A DNA stretch of 64,000 nt from assembly GCA_020055645.1 (NCBI GenBank), contig CM034546.1:79608001-79672000 (forward strand). The letters run 5' to 3'. The DNA comes from Tomocerus qinae. Lineage: Eukaryota; Arthropoda; Collembola; Entomobryomorpha; Tomoceridae. Numbering within the stretch: position 1 is the first letter of the stretch; every line of letters begins with the position of its first letter. The notes under the pieces were generated by a model, which had not been told where the DNA came from, did no database searches, and was given only the letters and a program-made list of their open reading frames with translations. The position numbers and the translations under genes were made by a program. Shown here one piece after another: positions 47,756-60,104 of this stretch.

Positions 47756-49297
47756 TTTTGATTGTGATGGCACTTTTTTCTATTGACTAATGATTAAAGT
47801 ATGAACGCAAATGAGAAACAATAAAATATAAATCTGAAGGATAATGCCCAATGTTTATTGAAATATTATAAGCGGCCTATTGTTTACAACAAAAAAGTTT
47901 TCTGGTTATAGACTAAGTGGCATTGAGACGACAATTATTTATTATTAAATTAAATTAAGTAGCAGTGTCGTAAACAGAAAGACAAAATTAAAAAATGTTT
48001 GGACATATTATAAAACCCCACAAGTCACACTGTGTCAAATGGACACTTAATCCTAAGCCACTCGGAAACAATTCGGTAATCTTCAAAAAAATCAATCTAC
48101 CCCCTTGAATTTTAAAAATAAGGAGCATAAACTGAGACTCAGTAGCAAATATTTGGCTTGTTTCGCTAAAAAGTGCTTCAATTCTATATGTATTTATCTC
48201 CATGGCATGGAATCATTTAGCTCAACTCACCTGACATTTCACAGAGTAGATTTTTTTCCGGAATCTGAAGCCAAAGGATGAAAATGGCATTTATATTTAG
48301 CTCTTTAGCTAAGTAATAGCGTGACCACTGGTAACCGTTCCATGGTATTGGCAAACCTTGCCTTTTTATCAATTTTCAAACAATTCAATAAATTGCTTGT
48401 AATTATGTCCTATACTCAGATTAAGTATTTCTACTTATAAAAGTATCTTAAGCCTCTGCAAAGTGAATTGGCTCGTTTATGTGTACAAAAATTAGTTTTA
48501 ATACTTTTAGTTCCATAGCATTATAATTAAACCAGCCATAATCACAATGATTGTTTTTGTTAGCTTCGATGTTTGTTTTTATCCAATTTATTCCATTTGC
48601 TTTTACAGTAATTAAAGTAATACTTTAATACTAATAAAACTATACTATACTGTCAATAGCCCATACTTTAATTTACAAAACTGCGTTGGCTGTATTTTTT
48701 TAAGAAATTCTTTACTACATCCTTGTAAATCTATTATATTAGGTTGTTAAATAAATGGCTCTTTAACAAGCAATTAATTGGAACTTGTATACCATTATGA
48801 GGTTTGGCTACATCGGTTAAACCTCTACGTATTCCAATTTATCCATAATTTATCTATAATGATAATTAACCCTCAAGCAATAAACAAAACTTGCGTAGCT
48901 AAGATTCACAGCATTAAATTTAATTAAACAACAATATTATTAAAGACTTGGATTGTGCTAATGGAAGAAACAATAATAATTATCAAATCATCAAAAGCTT
49001 CTTATTCACACTACTTATAATATTCATTATTAGTTCAATTTGTAATTGATTTATTTTTAATTATGATCAGAGCTGATAACTAATATCTTCTAATTCCTAA
49101 ATTATGTAAATCCAATCATTTCATTCAAAATCAACTTGAGTAAGTTATCATTTATCTGAGTGCCTTTTTTACAAGTAATAATGTACATACCTGTTATATT
49201 ATTAATTGGAAAACTTTTTGAACCGAGCTTTCTGAGTTATGATCGTATAAAGATTTCTTATATGTTCTGGTCAGCAGTTCTGAGAAATAAAGAAGAC

Positions 49298-49333
49298 TGA
49301 AATTTAGTCATTAGGAAAGAAGTGCTTTATATA
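49298..49333 (-). promoter_or_regulatory. TATA-initiator core promoter, probably of knottin copy 3
   Basis: On the minus strand TATATAAAG (49333-49325) is followed by TCAGT, with the initiator A at 49298, a spacing of 33 bases from the TATAAA. A transcript from here meets a CAG/GTATGT donor at 49191/49190. The nearest minus-strand coding start downstream is knottin copy 3. Confidence 0.5.
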
Positions 49334-49740
49334 CGGTTTGGCCGCTACTGTCAGGTTGTCACGTTTTTAGTTATATTATATCATCAAGCAAGCATTGCTT
49401 GTGTTGACTTTAATAATTAATAAGTTTTAAAGTTTTGGTATTCTATTAGGTGAAATTTTGTTACTTATCTTATTGTAAGGTAAATTCGCTACTTCATTGA
49501 TAGTTTAGTTTTGATGACAAAAATAAGCAAATGTACTTTGGAGATTTACTTTCGCTGGTTTCGTCATTCGTCATAAGGTTACGTAACTTGGTTATAGTAA
49601 GCCAGACTTAGTTTTTAAAAGTAAACACTGATATAATAATGTTAATTAATTGGACATTTCAATGAATGTATTTTTATAAGTTGTAAGAAAATATTAAAGA
49701 TTGTAAATTTTTTCCCGTAACATTGTATTCTTTTATGATT

Positions 49741-49864
49741 CACCCCCAAATTGTCAATACCTTTTTGTCAACACTATAACCTATTCTAAATAACCTAACA
49801 TATAACCTAACCTAACCATGTATAATAAATGTGTTGACAAAAAGGTGTTGACAATTTGGGGTTC
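49741..49864. mobile_element. Palindromic element with CCCCAAATTGTCAACACC arms, copy 1
   Basis: Inverted arms CCCCAAATTGTCAA.ACC..TTTTTGTCAACA enclose a TTAGGT-rich centre. Copy 2 at 51327-51455 lies in the opposite orientation and homology extends into short flanks (GATTCAC and TTCTCCCAT), so the true ends lie slightly outside the palindrome. Confidence 0.65.
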
Positions 49865-51326
49865 TCCCATTCTTATTGTTTAACAAGGACTAATAATACT
49901 ACATATTACGCATAGTCTCTTTGAATAATCTACACTTATGTTAACAAAGACGATTGCAGATGTCTATAGAGAAAAACTAAAATAAAATAACAGACTAAAA
50001 TGGAAATACGCCAACAAGGATTTCTGGATAGGGATAAGTACATGGAAAGTATGGATAAGTACTAAGTACAATACATATAGAGTACAGAGCATCACCTAAT
50101 CACAAAAGGTGGAAATCATTATTCTTATTTCCAAACCAATTCATCAACATTGATTAATTATTGCTAACCAATTTATATATAATATTAATAAATACATATC
50201 TATTAGGTTAAGAAATCTATTATATTTATTATATATACGGCAAATATCCTTCAGCAAATATCTGAATAATCAAAGTGATTAGAGGTATAAGAGTTAATCC
50301 AAATCAATAATCGGTCATTTGTGTATAAGTGTAATGTCAGTTAGCTACTGGTAAGTGGTGCATTTAAAAGGCATTTGAAGGAGAAATTAAATGTTAATGA
50401 TATAATATTATGTTAACACATAAAATATTGATAATCAGCTTTAGAATAAAACTTTTAGAAAAATATCTTAAGAAAACCGAAAATAAAAAACATTTTTTGA
50501 AATTCACATTGAGTAATCATTCTTTCGCCATTATTGTTTATTGTTTAATTCATAACAGAGTTGTTGCTGTTTACCAATAGATTCCTCATCTCGACAACAT
50601 GGACCAATGTAAATATTTTGAAAACGACGTCCTTGTCTTTCTAAAACGGCGATGCAATTCTCAGGCGTTTTCGGTTTTAAGGGTACGAGAAAACTAACGT
50701 CTTTACTTGAATATTACTTTTGCCTATTTCATTACATTCATTAGCCTCGTAAAATGGGTAGTACATCATTACCATAACCAGTCCGTCCAAAGACAATCCA
50801 TCCAAATTGCTTTCCAATCTACATTAATTCCTGTCCAAAAAAGTCGTTGGATGTTTATTGGAAACTTGTTTTCAATTCGAAGTTGGGTATCTAGATCCCC
50901 TAGAAATCCCAATTTCAAGTATAGCAATTTTTCACAATTGTAAAAGCAGGGCAAGACCTTAATGATTTAAACCTGAGTTTGCTGTTTATATCCGTAACAC
51001 TAAAAGATACTACCAGGCTAAAAGGCCCTAGGGTAGGTCGTCCAAATTGTTCTAAGTTCGTCTAAGTTGAAAGTCGTTTTAATTAGTCTAAATTGGTCTA
51101 CGTTGTGCAACATGGGTTTAAATTGGGGTACATTGGGCTAAGATTAAAAGTATAGACGTCCTAGGACATATGCATAATCCGATGTGTACAATTATAATAT
51201 GTTGAGCTGACTAATGGAAGTAGCTCGCTGATTGATACTACTTTTGACTTTGGTCAGAGTTAGACTAGTCTATCATATATTATATTCCTGTATTCCTGTT
51301 AACTCGGTTACTGGAAACATATTATG

Positions 51327-51455
51327 GGAGAACCCCAAATTGTCAACACCTTTTTTCAACACATTTATTATACATAGTTATGTTGTGTCATGGTTATGTT
51401 AGGTTATATTAGAATAGGTTAATGTTGACAAAAAGGTGTTGACAATTTGGGGGGT
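51327..51455. mobile_element. Palindromic element with CCCCAAATTGTCAACACC arms, copy 2
   Basis: Reverse-oriented relative of the element at 49741-49864, with GGTGTTGACAATTTGGGG at the right arm. No coding capacity. Confidence 0.65.
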
Positions 51456-51669
51456 GAATCCCTATTATATACACCTTGTCAAATTTTTAAAAGAGTGTCA
51501 CAGTGTCACTAATCTGACCTAGCCCAAACACAAAACACCTCCCTCCAGCATTTAATTTCCTTATAGGTAAAAATAAATATTTAAATTAAATGCCAATAAT
51601 TCCACACGTTAGTAAGAATAAATAACTTTATTAATTTCGAATTCATGGAATTTTCTTTTTATTTCGATA

Positions 51670-54600
51670 TTATTTGTAGATAACGCATTCCAGTTCGCTT
51701 TCTACTATTTTTCTGTATTCGCTAAAGCCACCATCAATTCTGTTGACCTGTAAAAAATATCACAGAACTGTTGCATCCATGGGTACATTTTAATTTTTTT
51801 ATATTTGAAACATAAATATTGTTACCTTTCCATTTCCACAGACCCACAACTCCTTACAAACATTTCTGATAAGTCTCTCGTCGTGACTTACGAGAACCAC
51901 ACCTCCCTGTCATAATTCATTTAATAAATTATTAACTAACCAAAACTGGTAAAAAATAAATATAAAAAAAGATAAATTTGCCTGATATTTGTGGATGGCG
52001 ATGGACAAAGCTTCAATAGTCTCCACGTCCAAATGATTTGTCGGTTCGTCGAGAATAAGGAAATTAGGTCCAGGATAGCACATAGCGGTAAAGGCCACGC
52101 GGGACTTTTGCCCTCCAGATAAACTGGCAATACTTTGCAGGGCCAAATCCCCTGAGATTCCAAATCGTCCTAAATGCCGTCGGTACTCCTCCACATTCGT
52201 TCCTGATAAAAAAAATATTCAATAATACAAGGATACAATTTCGAGATGGAGTAATTGACATTGATCAACAAATTAAATTAAATTGACAATCATATCCGCA
52301 GCATTTTCTGGGAGACTCTATTACCCAATTACCACTTAAATAGTTCGGTGGTGGGCCATAAAGGGTAAACATTTAAAATCGCATTAGAACTTCGCCACTT
52401 TGGGTTCAAAAAAATCCCACACAGGAATTGGGGAAAATTTCACAGTTAAGGCATTTTACTCAAAAATTCTGCCTATAATTACTGACCTGGAAATCTGTGC
52501 TGGAGAAGGGCGACAGGGTTGAGGTCCATACTGTAAAAATATAAAATTCATGGTGAGTTATGAGTTAATTATACAAGTGAATAAAAGTAGGCTAAATGTT
52601 ATACCTGAGTTGGTCCACGTGATGCTGGCTGAAATAACCAAAACGGATCCCTCGATGGGGCTTGACAAATCCTGAGATGGGGCTCAACTCTCCCAAAATT
52701 AATTTTAGCAGCGTTGTTTTGCCTAAAACATTCATAATTGCACGTTTTAATTTTTCTGCACTTATTACATTAAAAGTAACCATATCTTATTTTGTTCCAT
52801 TTTTACCCGCTCCGTTTTCTCCCACAACCTAAAAGTAATCAAATAAAATAATTAACAGAATGTAGTAATTGGGAAATTTGATGATTAGTTAAACAGAGAC
52901 TTACGCAAATTCTGGAGTCCATATTGGCACTAAGGCAAATTTTGTCAAGGACAATTTTATCTTTAGAGTATCCAAATATAACGTCGTCCAACTGCAGTAC
53001 AGGAGGACTGAGAGAGGACACTTCTGGGAACTTTAGGATCACATCGGATTCTTTCTCTACAGGCTTCAATTCAGGAAGTCGTTCCAACATTTTTATTTTA
53101 GACTGCACCAAAGACGCCCCTAACGAATAGAATTATATTAAAATGAAATTTTCTACAATACCAAATAAAATATTTAATGCATAATAAAAGTGAAAATACG
53201 TTTAGCATTGTAGCGAAATTTGTCGATAAATTCTTGAGTGTGGCTTCTCAACTGCTGCTGTGCCTCCCACTCTCGTGTTTGATTCTTAAGACGCTCACCA
53301 CGCGTTTTCACAAAGTTGTCATAATTGCCGCGGTAGTGATCTATCACCTGTTCCAAATTAATTAATGAGTGAAAATATAAGAGATCACACAGGCTGGGAA
53401 CCGATTGTAACAGACGAAGTTGACAATTTCAGCATCTACTCTACTTTAGAGTATGAGAAAACTAATTTCTCAAATTTTTTTAAAAATCCGCTGTTTTTGA
53501 ATTATGGCGGTTTAAACCCAAAAACTTTACATGGGAGTAATTTCCTAACTACTAAGCCGATTTTGACGAAACCAGTGCCAAAATGATCGCACGGCTGTTC
53601 TCCACATGGGGCAATCAAAACATTTTCCAAAAATTCGAAATTTATAGTGCATTGAGTTTATGAAGACTTGTTATGCAGTTACAAATGTTTTTATGTCGTC
53701 TTCAATTCATTAAAACATTTTTCGAATTTTATTCGAAATTTTTCAAAATTTTAGATTTTTGAAAAATGTTTTGAATACCCCATGTAGAGAACAGCTATGC
53801 CATTATTTTGGCACTGGTTTCGTCAAAATCGGTTCACTAGTTTCGAAATTATTCCTATGTAAAGTTTTCGGGTAAAAACCGCCATAACTCAAAAACAACC
53901 ATACCAAATTAGTTTTCTCGTATCCTAAAGTAGAGTAGAGATGCTGATATTGTCAACTTCTTCTGTAACAATCGGTTCCCAGCCTGCGTGATCTCTTATA
54001 TTTTTACTCTAATATTAAATCAGGGAGACTTTTGATTTGTAATCAAATTGTATAAGCTGCATTTCTGCACTGTCAATATTAAAGAGTAAAATAAAACTGA
54101 ATCCAATATTATCTTTAAAATTAATTACCTGGCTATGGAGATGAAGTATATCCGTGGCGACTTCATCCAGAAAGTGGCGATCGTGACTAACTACAAGAAT
54201 TGTGCTAGGCCATGTTTGTAGATGTTTCTCAAGCCAAATAATGGCCTTTAAGTCTAACATGTTCGTAGGTTCGTCCAAGAGCAATAGATCGGGTCTAAAA
54301 ATATAATGTTTGATTAGATATATAACAAAACTTCCATTTAAACGATTAAAAAAGAAAAGTTTTAATTGAGTAAAAGTGTATTAAATGTTAAATGTGTCTT
54401 TCTAGCTATTAAATAGTAAAATTTGAAAGTTAATATAAATGAATTTACTTTGCAAATAATGCACGGGCAAGAGCTAAGCGCATACGCCATCCTCCGCTGA
54501 ATGTTTTCGTCGGTCTTTTTTGACCTTCTGGAGAAAATCCTAATCCAGCCAAAATGATAGCCGCGATGGCGGGAGCCTTATCTGCCTCAATAGCGGACAG

Positions 54601-56515
54601 ATTGGCATAGACTTCCGAAAGTTCTGAAGCAGCTTCTGCAGAATTTAGGCCGACAAGTCGCTTTTCTTCAGCCAGCAATTGACACCGAATCACATCTGCT
54701 TCCAGCACAGATTCTATCGCTGGAGTGTCATCTCCAGTTACTTCCTGTTAATATCCCAGGACGGAAATTATAGTTTTTCATAAAGTCCCTCAAGCAGTCC
54801 ATGCAACATAACTTTAATCTTTATTGCCGAATAAATAAATAATGTTACCTGCTCGACGTGGAGAACAGAAAGCCCCTCTGGAATTCGCAGCTGTTTTCCT
54901 GCTATCATTTTAAGTAGAGTCGTCTTACCTAACCCATTCTTTCCTACTAAGCCATAGCGCCGTCCAAACGCCATAGAAATACTCGCTCCTTGAATCAGCA
55001 CCCTTTTCATCACAATAACAATTTCGCATTTATTTTTAATTATATTTTAAAAGGTGGGAGATGTCTTTGAAAACTATTTTTTTGAAATTCCTATCTTTAG
55101 TCTAAAAATAATCTTTAGATTAATTTCAAAGCAATCTAAATATTAATTTTCTTTGCATAATATACATTAATATAAAACAATAGGATTAATAGGAAATATT
55201 ATGGTATATCATCGAATGAAATCAAAAAGATCATAAAGAGGCACATTGATATATATGTTATATTCTCTATTGCTTTTCGTGGTTTCTTTACTTTTGTCTT
55301 TAAATTGACATTTTAAATTGATTTTGTTTCCTTGGGAAATGCGAACTAAATAATTTATTTCTTTTAAAGTGTACGGGAATTGTGTAACGATATATACTTT
55401 TAAAGTTAGCTTGATTGAGGGTTGAATGACTATATAACTTTCAAACAATGTTAAAATTTTATCAAAACAATTGTAAAAATTAAACTGTCTACTTGTCCCC
55501 GAAGGCAACGTCAAAGTTTTCAATTTTGACATCAGTCATTTTGGAAGCTGCGGCAGATTTGTCTTTCTTGGAAATGACTTGAGCAGCGGACGCTTCACAG
55601 TCCTGTCCGCTAACCGGTCCTGGTTTCGTTGTTCCCGTATTTTCTCTCTTCTCTAATTTCTGTTGAAGTTTTAACTCCGCCTTTTGCAATTTCTTTTGGT
55701 CTACATTTCTCAGAGTGTCGTCTTTGAAATTAAGGAAGGTGTCAATGGTCGCAGTCTCATGCAATTGAGACATTTGCATTGGAGCATCCAAAACTCGCAT
55801 CTCTGATTTACGCGCACTTCCCCCCAGATTCAACTGACTGAACAAATCCACACAGAAGTCCCTGCCACAAAAATAAAAATGGAAAGTAAACAAATAGTTG
55901 AACAGATAAAATGTTATTAATATTCATATAATGATCAATGCTTTTACTTGACATCGTCTTGGGAAGTTCCAGCGTTAGCCACTTCGTACAACACCTAAGG
56001 CAATTCCATCATCAAATATTATTGTGAAATAATGAAGTTAGCTTCTGAATAATGATTAAATAGTAATTATACACTATAAATATTTTCAACAGAAAGTAAT
56101 TTTAAAACAGCGATAGTCTACACTGAATTAAGTATGTTTAAAATAAGTTCCTCGAGTGTTTTAATAAAATTACTAATTTATAACGTATAAGTTAAGTTTC
56201 GTAATTTTAGATTGAAACAATGTGAAAAATAATTGACCTCTCCAATAGCATCATAGACATCTTCTGGATCTTCAAAGTCATCTTTACTGACCGTCAGTAC
56301 ACCTGAAATTATAAATAACCATTTTTATTTTACTTTTTATTTTAGATATTCAATATTTACATTATTTTGCATGCATACATGGGACCAATCAAGGCATCTT
56401 GAGTTAAACTTTCAAAATAATTAGAAAAATATTCTTGCTTACTTTCAATGTAGGAGTAAATGTCTTCATTGATGCGTGGAAATTGACCCTTAACTAATTT
56501 TTCGCACAACTCCAT
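51670..56515 (-). CDS. ABCF3: ABCF3 (GCN20-type) ATP-binding cassette protein
   Basis: A soluble ABC protein without membrane helices; family members act on ribosomes or GCN2 signalling. Fifteen exons give 698 aa, close to the usual 709: 56515-56443, 56302-56238, 55994-55948, 55861-55493, 55002-54849, 54744-54449, 54294-54129, 53347-53200, 53119-52905, 52828-52807, 52722-52605, 52530-52487, 52202-51982, 51906-51826, 51747-51670. The first cassette has Walker A GKNGLGKTT, signature FSGGWRMRLALARAL and LLLLDEPTNMLD. The second has GENGAGKTT, LSGGQKSR and FLILDEPTNHLD, then VSHDE. The N-terminal ABCF3 region (DAPMQMSQL, KIENFDVAFGDK) is present. Exon 10 is only 22 bases and encodes part of the second Walker A. 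The donor of intron 13 is GC, not GT. A 647-bp foldback element sits in intron 7. Confidence 0.93.
53363..54009. mobile_element. Foldback element in ABCF3 intron 7
   Basis: Inverted arms of about 230 bp start GAGTGAAAATATAAGAGATC and are flanked by TAAT on both sides (53359-53362 and 54010-54013). The short + strand open frame at 53365-53586 lies within an arm and is not a gene. Confidence 0.8.
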
Positions 56516-56639
56516 TGCAATAACTAAAAATTAATTAAGTTTTATTAAATAAAATTGGTCAATGAGTTGACAAACATGCCATTTTCAAAACTCCCACCGC
56601 CTTACCGTCTTTTAGTGCCAATGTAGATGTTCTTAAGCG

Positions 56640-56800
56640 TGAAAACGCGGTAGCTTAGCGGTTAGCATGCAATTGTATGTAAAATAACTCCTACGAAACT
56701 AGAAGTTGTCCGACCCGACCAGATTTTCGTAAACATCTTATGAGGTGTTATCCGAACACAATACCTTTCATTTTCCATCATTCTTACACTGAAGAACTTA
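56640..56800 (+). mobile_element. Putative tRNA-derived SINE fragment
   Basis: GGTAGCTTAGCGGTTAGC resembles a tRNA A box and D arm, and GTCCGACCCGACC further on could be a decayed B box. The spacing is longer than in a tRNA, so it is at best a degenerate SINE head. Ends not defined. Confidence 0.35.
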
Positions 56801-56908
56801 TCAAAAGTCAAAGTAATCCATCCATCAAACTATTAAAAATGATTTTTATTTCTCTCCGAACCTTTTAGTCCCTCACGTAAAACATACAACAGCATTAATA
56901 TTGACAAT

Positions 56909-57074
56909 CTAGGGCGTATCCAGAAATCAAATTAACGGGGTGCTTAAAAATTCCAGCAGACTTTTATAATGCATAAAACTTCTTTTTATCAATTTTTGAT
57001 AATTATCTATTGTGTATTTGGAAAATTTAGGGGGTGCTTAAGCACCCTAGCACCCCCCCTTAAATACGTCCTTG
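56909..57074. mobile_element. 166-bp MITE, CAAGCACGTATCC family relative
   Basis: Tips CTAGGGCGTATCCAG and its imperfect inverse (AATACGTCCTTG at the right end) are flanked by a perfect 8-bp duplication TTGACAAT (56901-56908, 57075-57082). It contains GGGGTGCTTAA/CACCCCCCC runs like the 10813 element. Confidence 0.75.
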
Positions 57075-57745
57075 TTGACAATTTTACCGTTCACTGACTG
57101 AACCTGAACCAACTACCCCAACCAGGTGAATTTTCAATCAGTTAATTTAATTTAAATTACATTTAATCGAATTTGAACTATTTTGTTCTTGAAAATTAGT
57201 TATCCAACATGTTTTCCTGTAGTAGAGAAACGCATGCAAAGTCCTCCTCTACAGTTTCACCTCAACCCAATCACCTAAAAATTAAAAAGGTAACTAGGCC
57301 ATGGCATAAAATACTTTTTTAACATTCCAGCATTTTCACTTGCTCAATAAATAATTACAATTCCTCTTTCCTTTCCAAAATTCCAAAAACATTCCACAAT
57401 TATAGCATTTCTTGGGGCATGTCGAAAATTACAGCAATATAACATTGTTGGCGGTAACATGAAAATATCCGTCAGCTTGTGGCCAGGAAATAATAATTTT
57501 TGAGTTTTTGCAACATTCTCTAAAAGTTCAAACTTTACTTTCCTTGCGAATGTTGACAAATCCACTAACCTCATTTTTCAGCAATATCGGTACTTTTTAG
57601 CCTCCCATTACTAATTTATCCATTTTTGAGACAATAAAAAATGAAGATATTAGTTAGTTTGTATTTAAAATAGAATAAAAGATTACTCAGTCAACAGTAT
57701 GCGATACAAATAATCATTGTCAATTATGAGACAGACAGTCAACAG

Positions 57746-58525
57746 GGCTGAATTTAGGCAGCGGTACCTCGTTGCCGATGTTGCCGTTGTTGCCGGTGTT
57801 GCCGGTACACATTGTTGCCAAATATCTTTATTACCGGCGACACCGGCAACACCGGCGACATCGGCAACAACGGCGACACATGCCCATCTGATTGCCTTTA
57901 TCACTTATAGTTTATAATTGAACAAGCGGTCCATATATTCCGGATATAACAAACATGAAACAACATAAATGAAATAGAGGTTTCCCACAATAGAGTTTTC
58001 ACACAATTGGTGGCCGGTCACCAAATTAACATGAGTAGGTATTGAAATGACTCCAATACCTGCCTGTGTTATCCTGGAATTGTGGGAAACGTCTATAAAC
58101 AAATTCGACAGTTATCATTATGAGTAAAAAATTATTATGTTATGTTTCGTTATATTCAAATCTGATAGAATGTCAATTTTCCCCAGATCCCTCCTTATTT
58201 GTTTAATTCATTTAGGTTAGGTTTATGTTTATTATATCCGCATTATATGGACGGCTAGATCGTAGATCTATATTAATTTATTATATATTATACTACATAA
58301 TATAAGTGATAAAGGCAATCAGATGGGTATGTGGAATGTGTTGCCGGTGTCGCCGTAGTTGCCGGTGTCGCCGGTGTCGCCGTTGTTGCCGGTGTCACCG
58401 GTGTTGCCGGTGTCACCGGTGTTGCCGGTGTCGCCGGTAGAAAAGTTATTTGGCAACAATGTGTACCGGCAACACCGGCAACAACGGCAACACCGGCAAC
58501 GAGGTACCGCTGCCTAAATTCAGCC
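57746..58525. mobile_element. Inverted-repeat element with GC-rich minisatellite arms
   Basis: The tips GGCTGAATTTAGGCAGCGG are exact inverted repeats flanked by an 8-bp duplication GTCAACAG (57738-57745 and 58526-58533), as in hAT-type elements. Each arm carries a 9-bp-based minisatellite (GTTGCCGGT, GTCGCCGGT), a sharp GC contrast with the surroundings, and ends near GATAAAGGCAATCAGATGGG. The centre (about 57905-58310) is AT-rich and non-coding. Open frames with runs of Val-Ala-Gly or Ala-Thr-Pro in the arms are by-products of the repeat. Confidence 0.8.
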
Positions 58526-58818
58526 GTCAACAGTCAGTCAGACAGTCAGTCAGTATTCAACATATTCAACATTCATGTAGGAAAATGTTAACAAACGTTG
58601 GCACAGAATAAGGCAAAATGAAATTCTTATAGTCTTTTGTGGACACAATATCGTGAAACAGCATTACAGGCGCAATTTCCCAATTACCAAGAATATTTTA
58701 AGATGGTTTTGATTGTTTCCAAAATATTTCTTTACAAATCTAATTGTCTTTGTGCAACTGTCTAATTTTAGAAAACCAAGGATAGAAATTGGGGATTGGA
58801 ACTCGGTCGGTCGGTGCA

Positions 58819-60104
58819 ATGGCAACTAAAGATATGGCTCCCATCCAAGTGAAAAATAAAGACCTCTACGCCATATTCAGAAAAAAATACTCAGATTGTT
58901 CCAAGGAAACAGCTGAATGTCTTGCCCTGATCACTCCATTCTTAAAGTCATTGGATGACGCACAAATGAAAGAATTGACGAATAATATTAAATCCCGTAA
59001 ATATGCGTTTACGAAGAAGTATCAAACAACAAAAAGATCATATGCCGATTTCGAAGTCAAATATTACGATTGGGTGGTTCAACCAGTGACTGTCAAACGC
59101 GACTGGATAAATACAAATGGACATCACTCGTCGGAAAATATGTCCAAAAGAGGAGCAAGAATTGAGAAAATTTGGGATGATCTGTCCAAAAAGAGGAAGA
59201 CGAATAAAATACCTATAGACATATACTACTCTCCTGGGAGTGCTCCTTGTAGAGCTGTGATGATGGCAGCTAAGGCCGTTGGGGTGGACATGAATTATAT
59301 TCTCGTGGACATGGGCAAAGGAGATCATTTGACACCACTCTACCGAAAGGTAATATTGCTATTCCAATTTATTGAATGCTAATTTTATACGTAGTTGTGA
59401 CAAAAAGTAAAAATATATTTTTATCGTCATTTGGTATCTTATTTTGTTCATTTACAATATTGCCACCATAGAATCAGTTTACCAAAACATTTTACACTTT
59501 ACATTTACTGATTTTAGTGAACATGACTAAAAATTAAAAATATCTCCTATGCATAAATAGTTAAATCCTCAACTTAGTGTTCCTGTTATGAACGACAATG
59601 GAGTTATTTTGAACGAAAGTCAAGCAATCATGCGATACTTGATGAATACTTACGGAAAAGATGATTTTCTCTACTCCATTAAGAATACGAAAAAAAGGGC
59701 CATTGTTGACATGCGACTCGAATTTGCACAAAGAACTCTTACCCCTCAACTGTTGGAGACTTTTGTAAGCCTTAATTTCTTTTTAATAATAGGATAGTGT
59801 AATTTTAATTTTACACGAATGAATATAAAGTTTCTTTTTACTATATTAGCCAAGATTGTCGGAAGGAGATTTTAATCCGAATCCAGAAAAAGTCGGGAAA
59901 TGGGAAGAGGTTCTTTCTTGGTTGGATTCGTTTTTAACAGATGGGTTTGCAGCAGGATATCAACTTAGCATTGCTGACTTTAGTATAGTGTCCACACTCG
60001 AAATTGCTGAAAAATGCAACTACGACCTATCGAAATTCCAAAATATTCAACGCTACATTGAGACTTGCAAGAAGGAAATACCTGACTATGAAAGCATTAA
60101 CTAA
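58819..60104 (+). CDS. Cytosolic glutathione S-transferase (delta/epsilon-like) with an N-terminal extension
   Basis: Conjugates glutathione to electrophiles, by family. Three phase-0 exons (58819-59349, 59561-59764, 59850-60104) give 329 aa, about 110-130 longer than a standard GST. The thioredoxin-like half begins IDIYYSPGSAPCRAV, where the Ser of SPGS fits the catalytic serine of delta/epsilon GSTs. LNPQLSVPV carries the cis-Pro, and NESQAIMRYL is the glutathione-binding Glu-Ser segment. The C-terminal helical domain ends with LSIADFS. The first about 130 residues are charged and helical, rich in Lys and Glu (KDLYAIFRKKY, KKYQTTKRSYADF), and match no domain I know. The extension is in one open exon with the GST part, so it is not a joining artefact of mine. 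A later start would have to lie near residue 125. Confidence 0.85.

Larger units (their letters stand above)
47756..51669. other. Non-coding interval containing the probable 5' region of knottin copy 3
   Basis: Contains the proposed promoter and untranslated exons of copy 3 (48231-49333) and two inverted copies of a palindromic element (49741-49864, 51327-51455). A short minus-strand open frame at 50769-50954 with FWTGIN faintly recalls a C-type lectin domain but is too short to call. Confidence 0.45.
56516..57745. other. Intergenic region upstream of ABCF3
   Basis: Holds the putative SINE (56640-56800) and a MITE (56909-57074). A minus-strand open frame at 57344-57574 has no recognisable domain or splice context. 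Confidence 0.5.

Noticed and set aside
50769-50954. Possible C-type lectin fragment on the minus strand (FWTGIN)
   Set aside because: Only about 60 residues, no disulphide pattern, and the expected continuation needs a frame change. Too weak to annotate, though a decayed lectin is possible.
53365-53586. 73-codon + strand open frame
   Set aside because: Contained in the arm of a foldback element.
57344-57574. 76-codon minus-strand open frame
   Set aside because: No recognised domain, no splice context, surrounded by repeats.
57683-58591. Open frames rich in Val-Ala-Gly and Ala-Thr-Pro on both strands
   Set aside because: Products of the 9-bp minisatellite arms of the inverted-repeat element.
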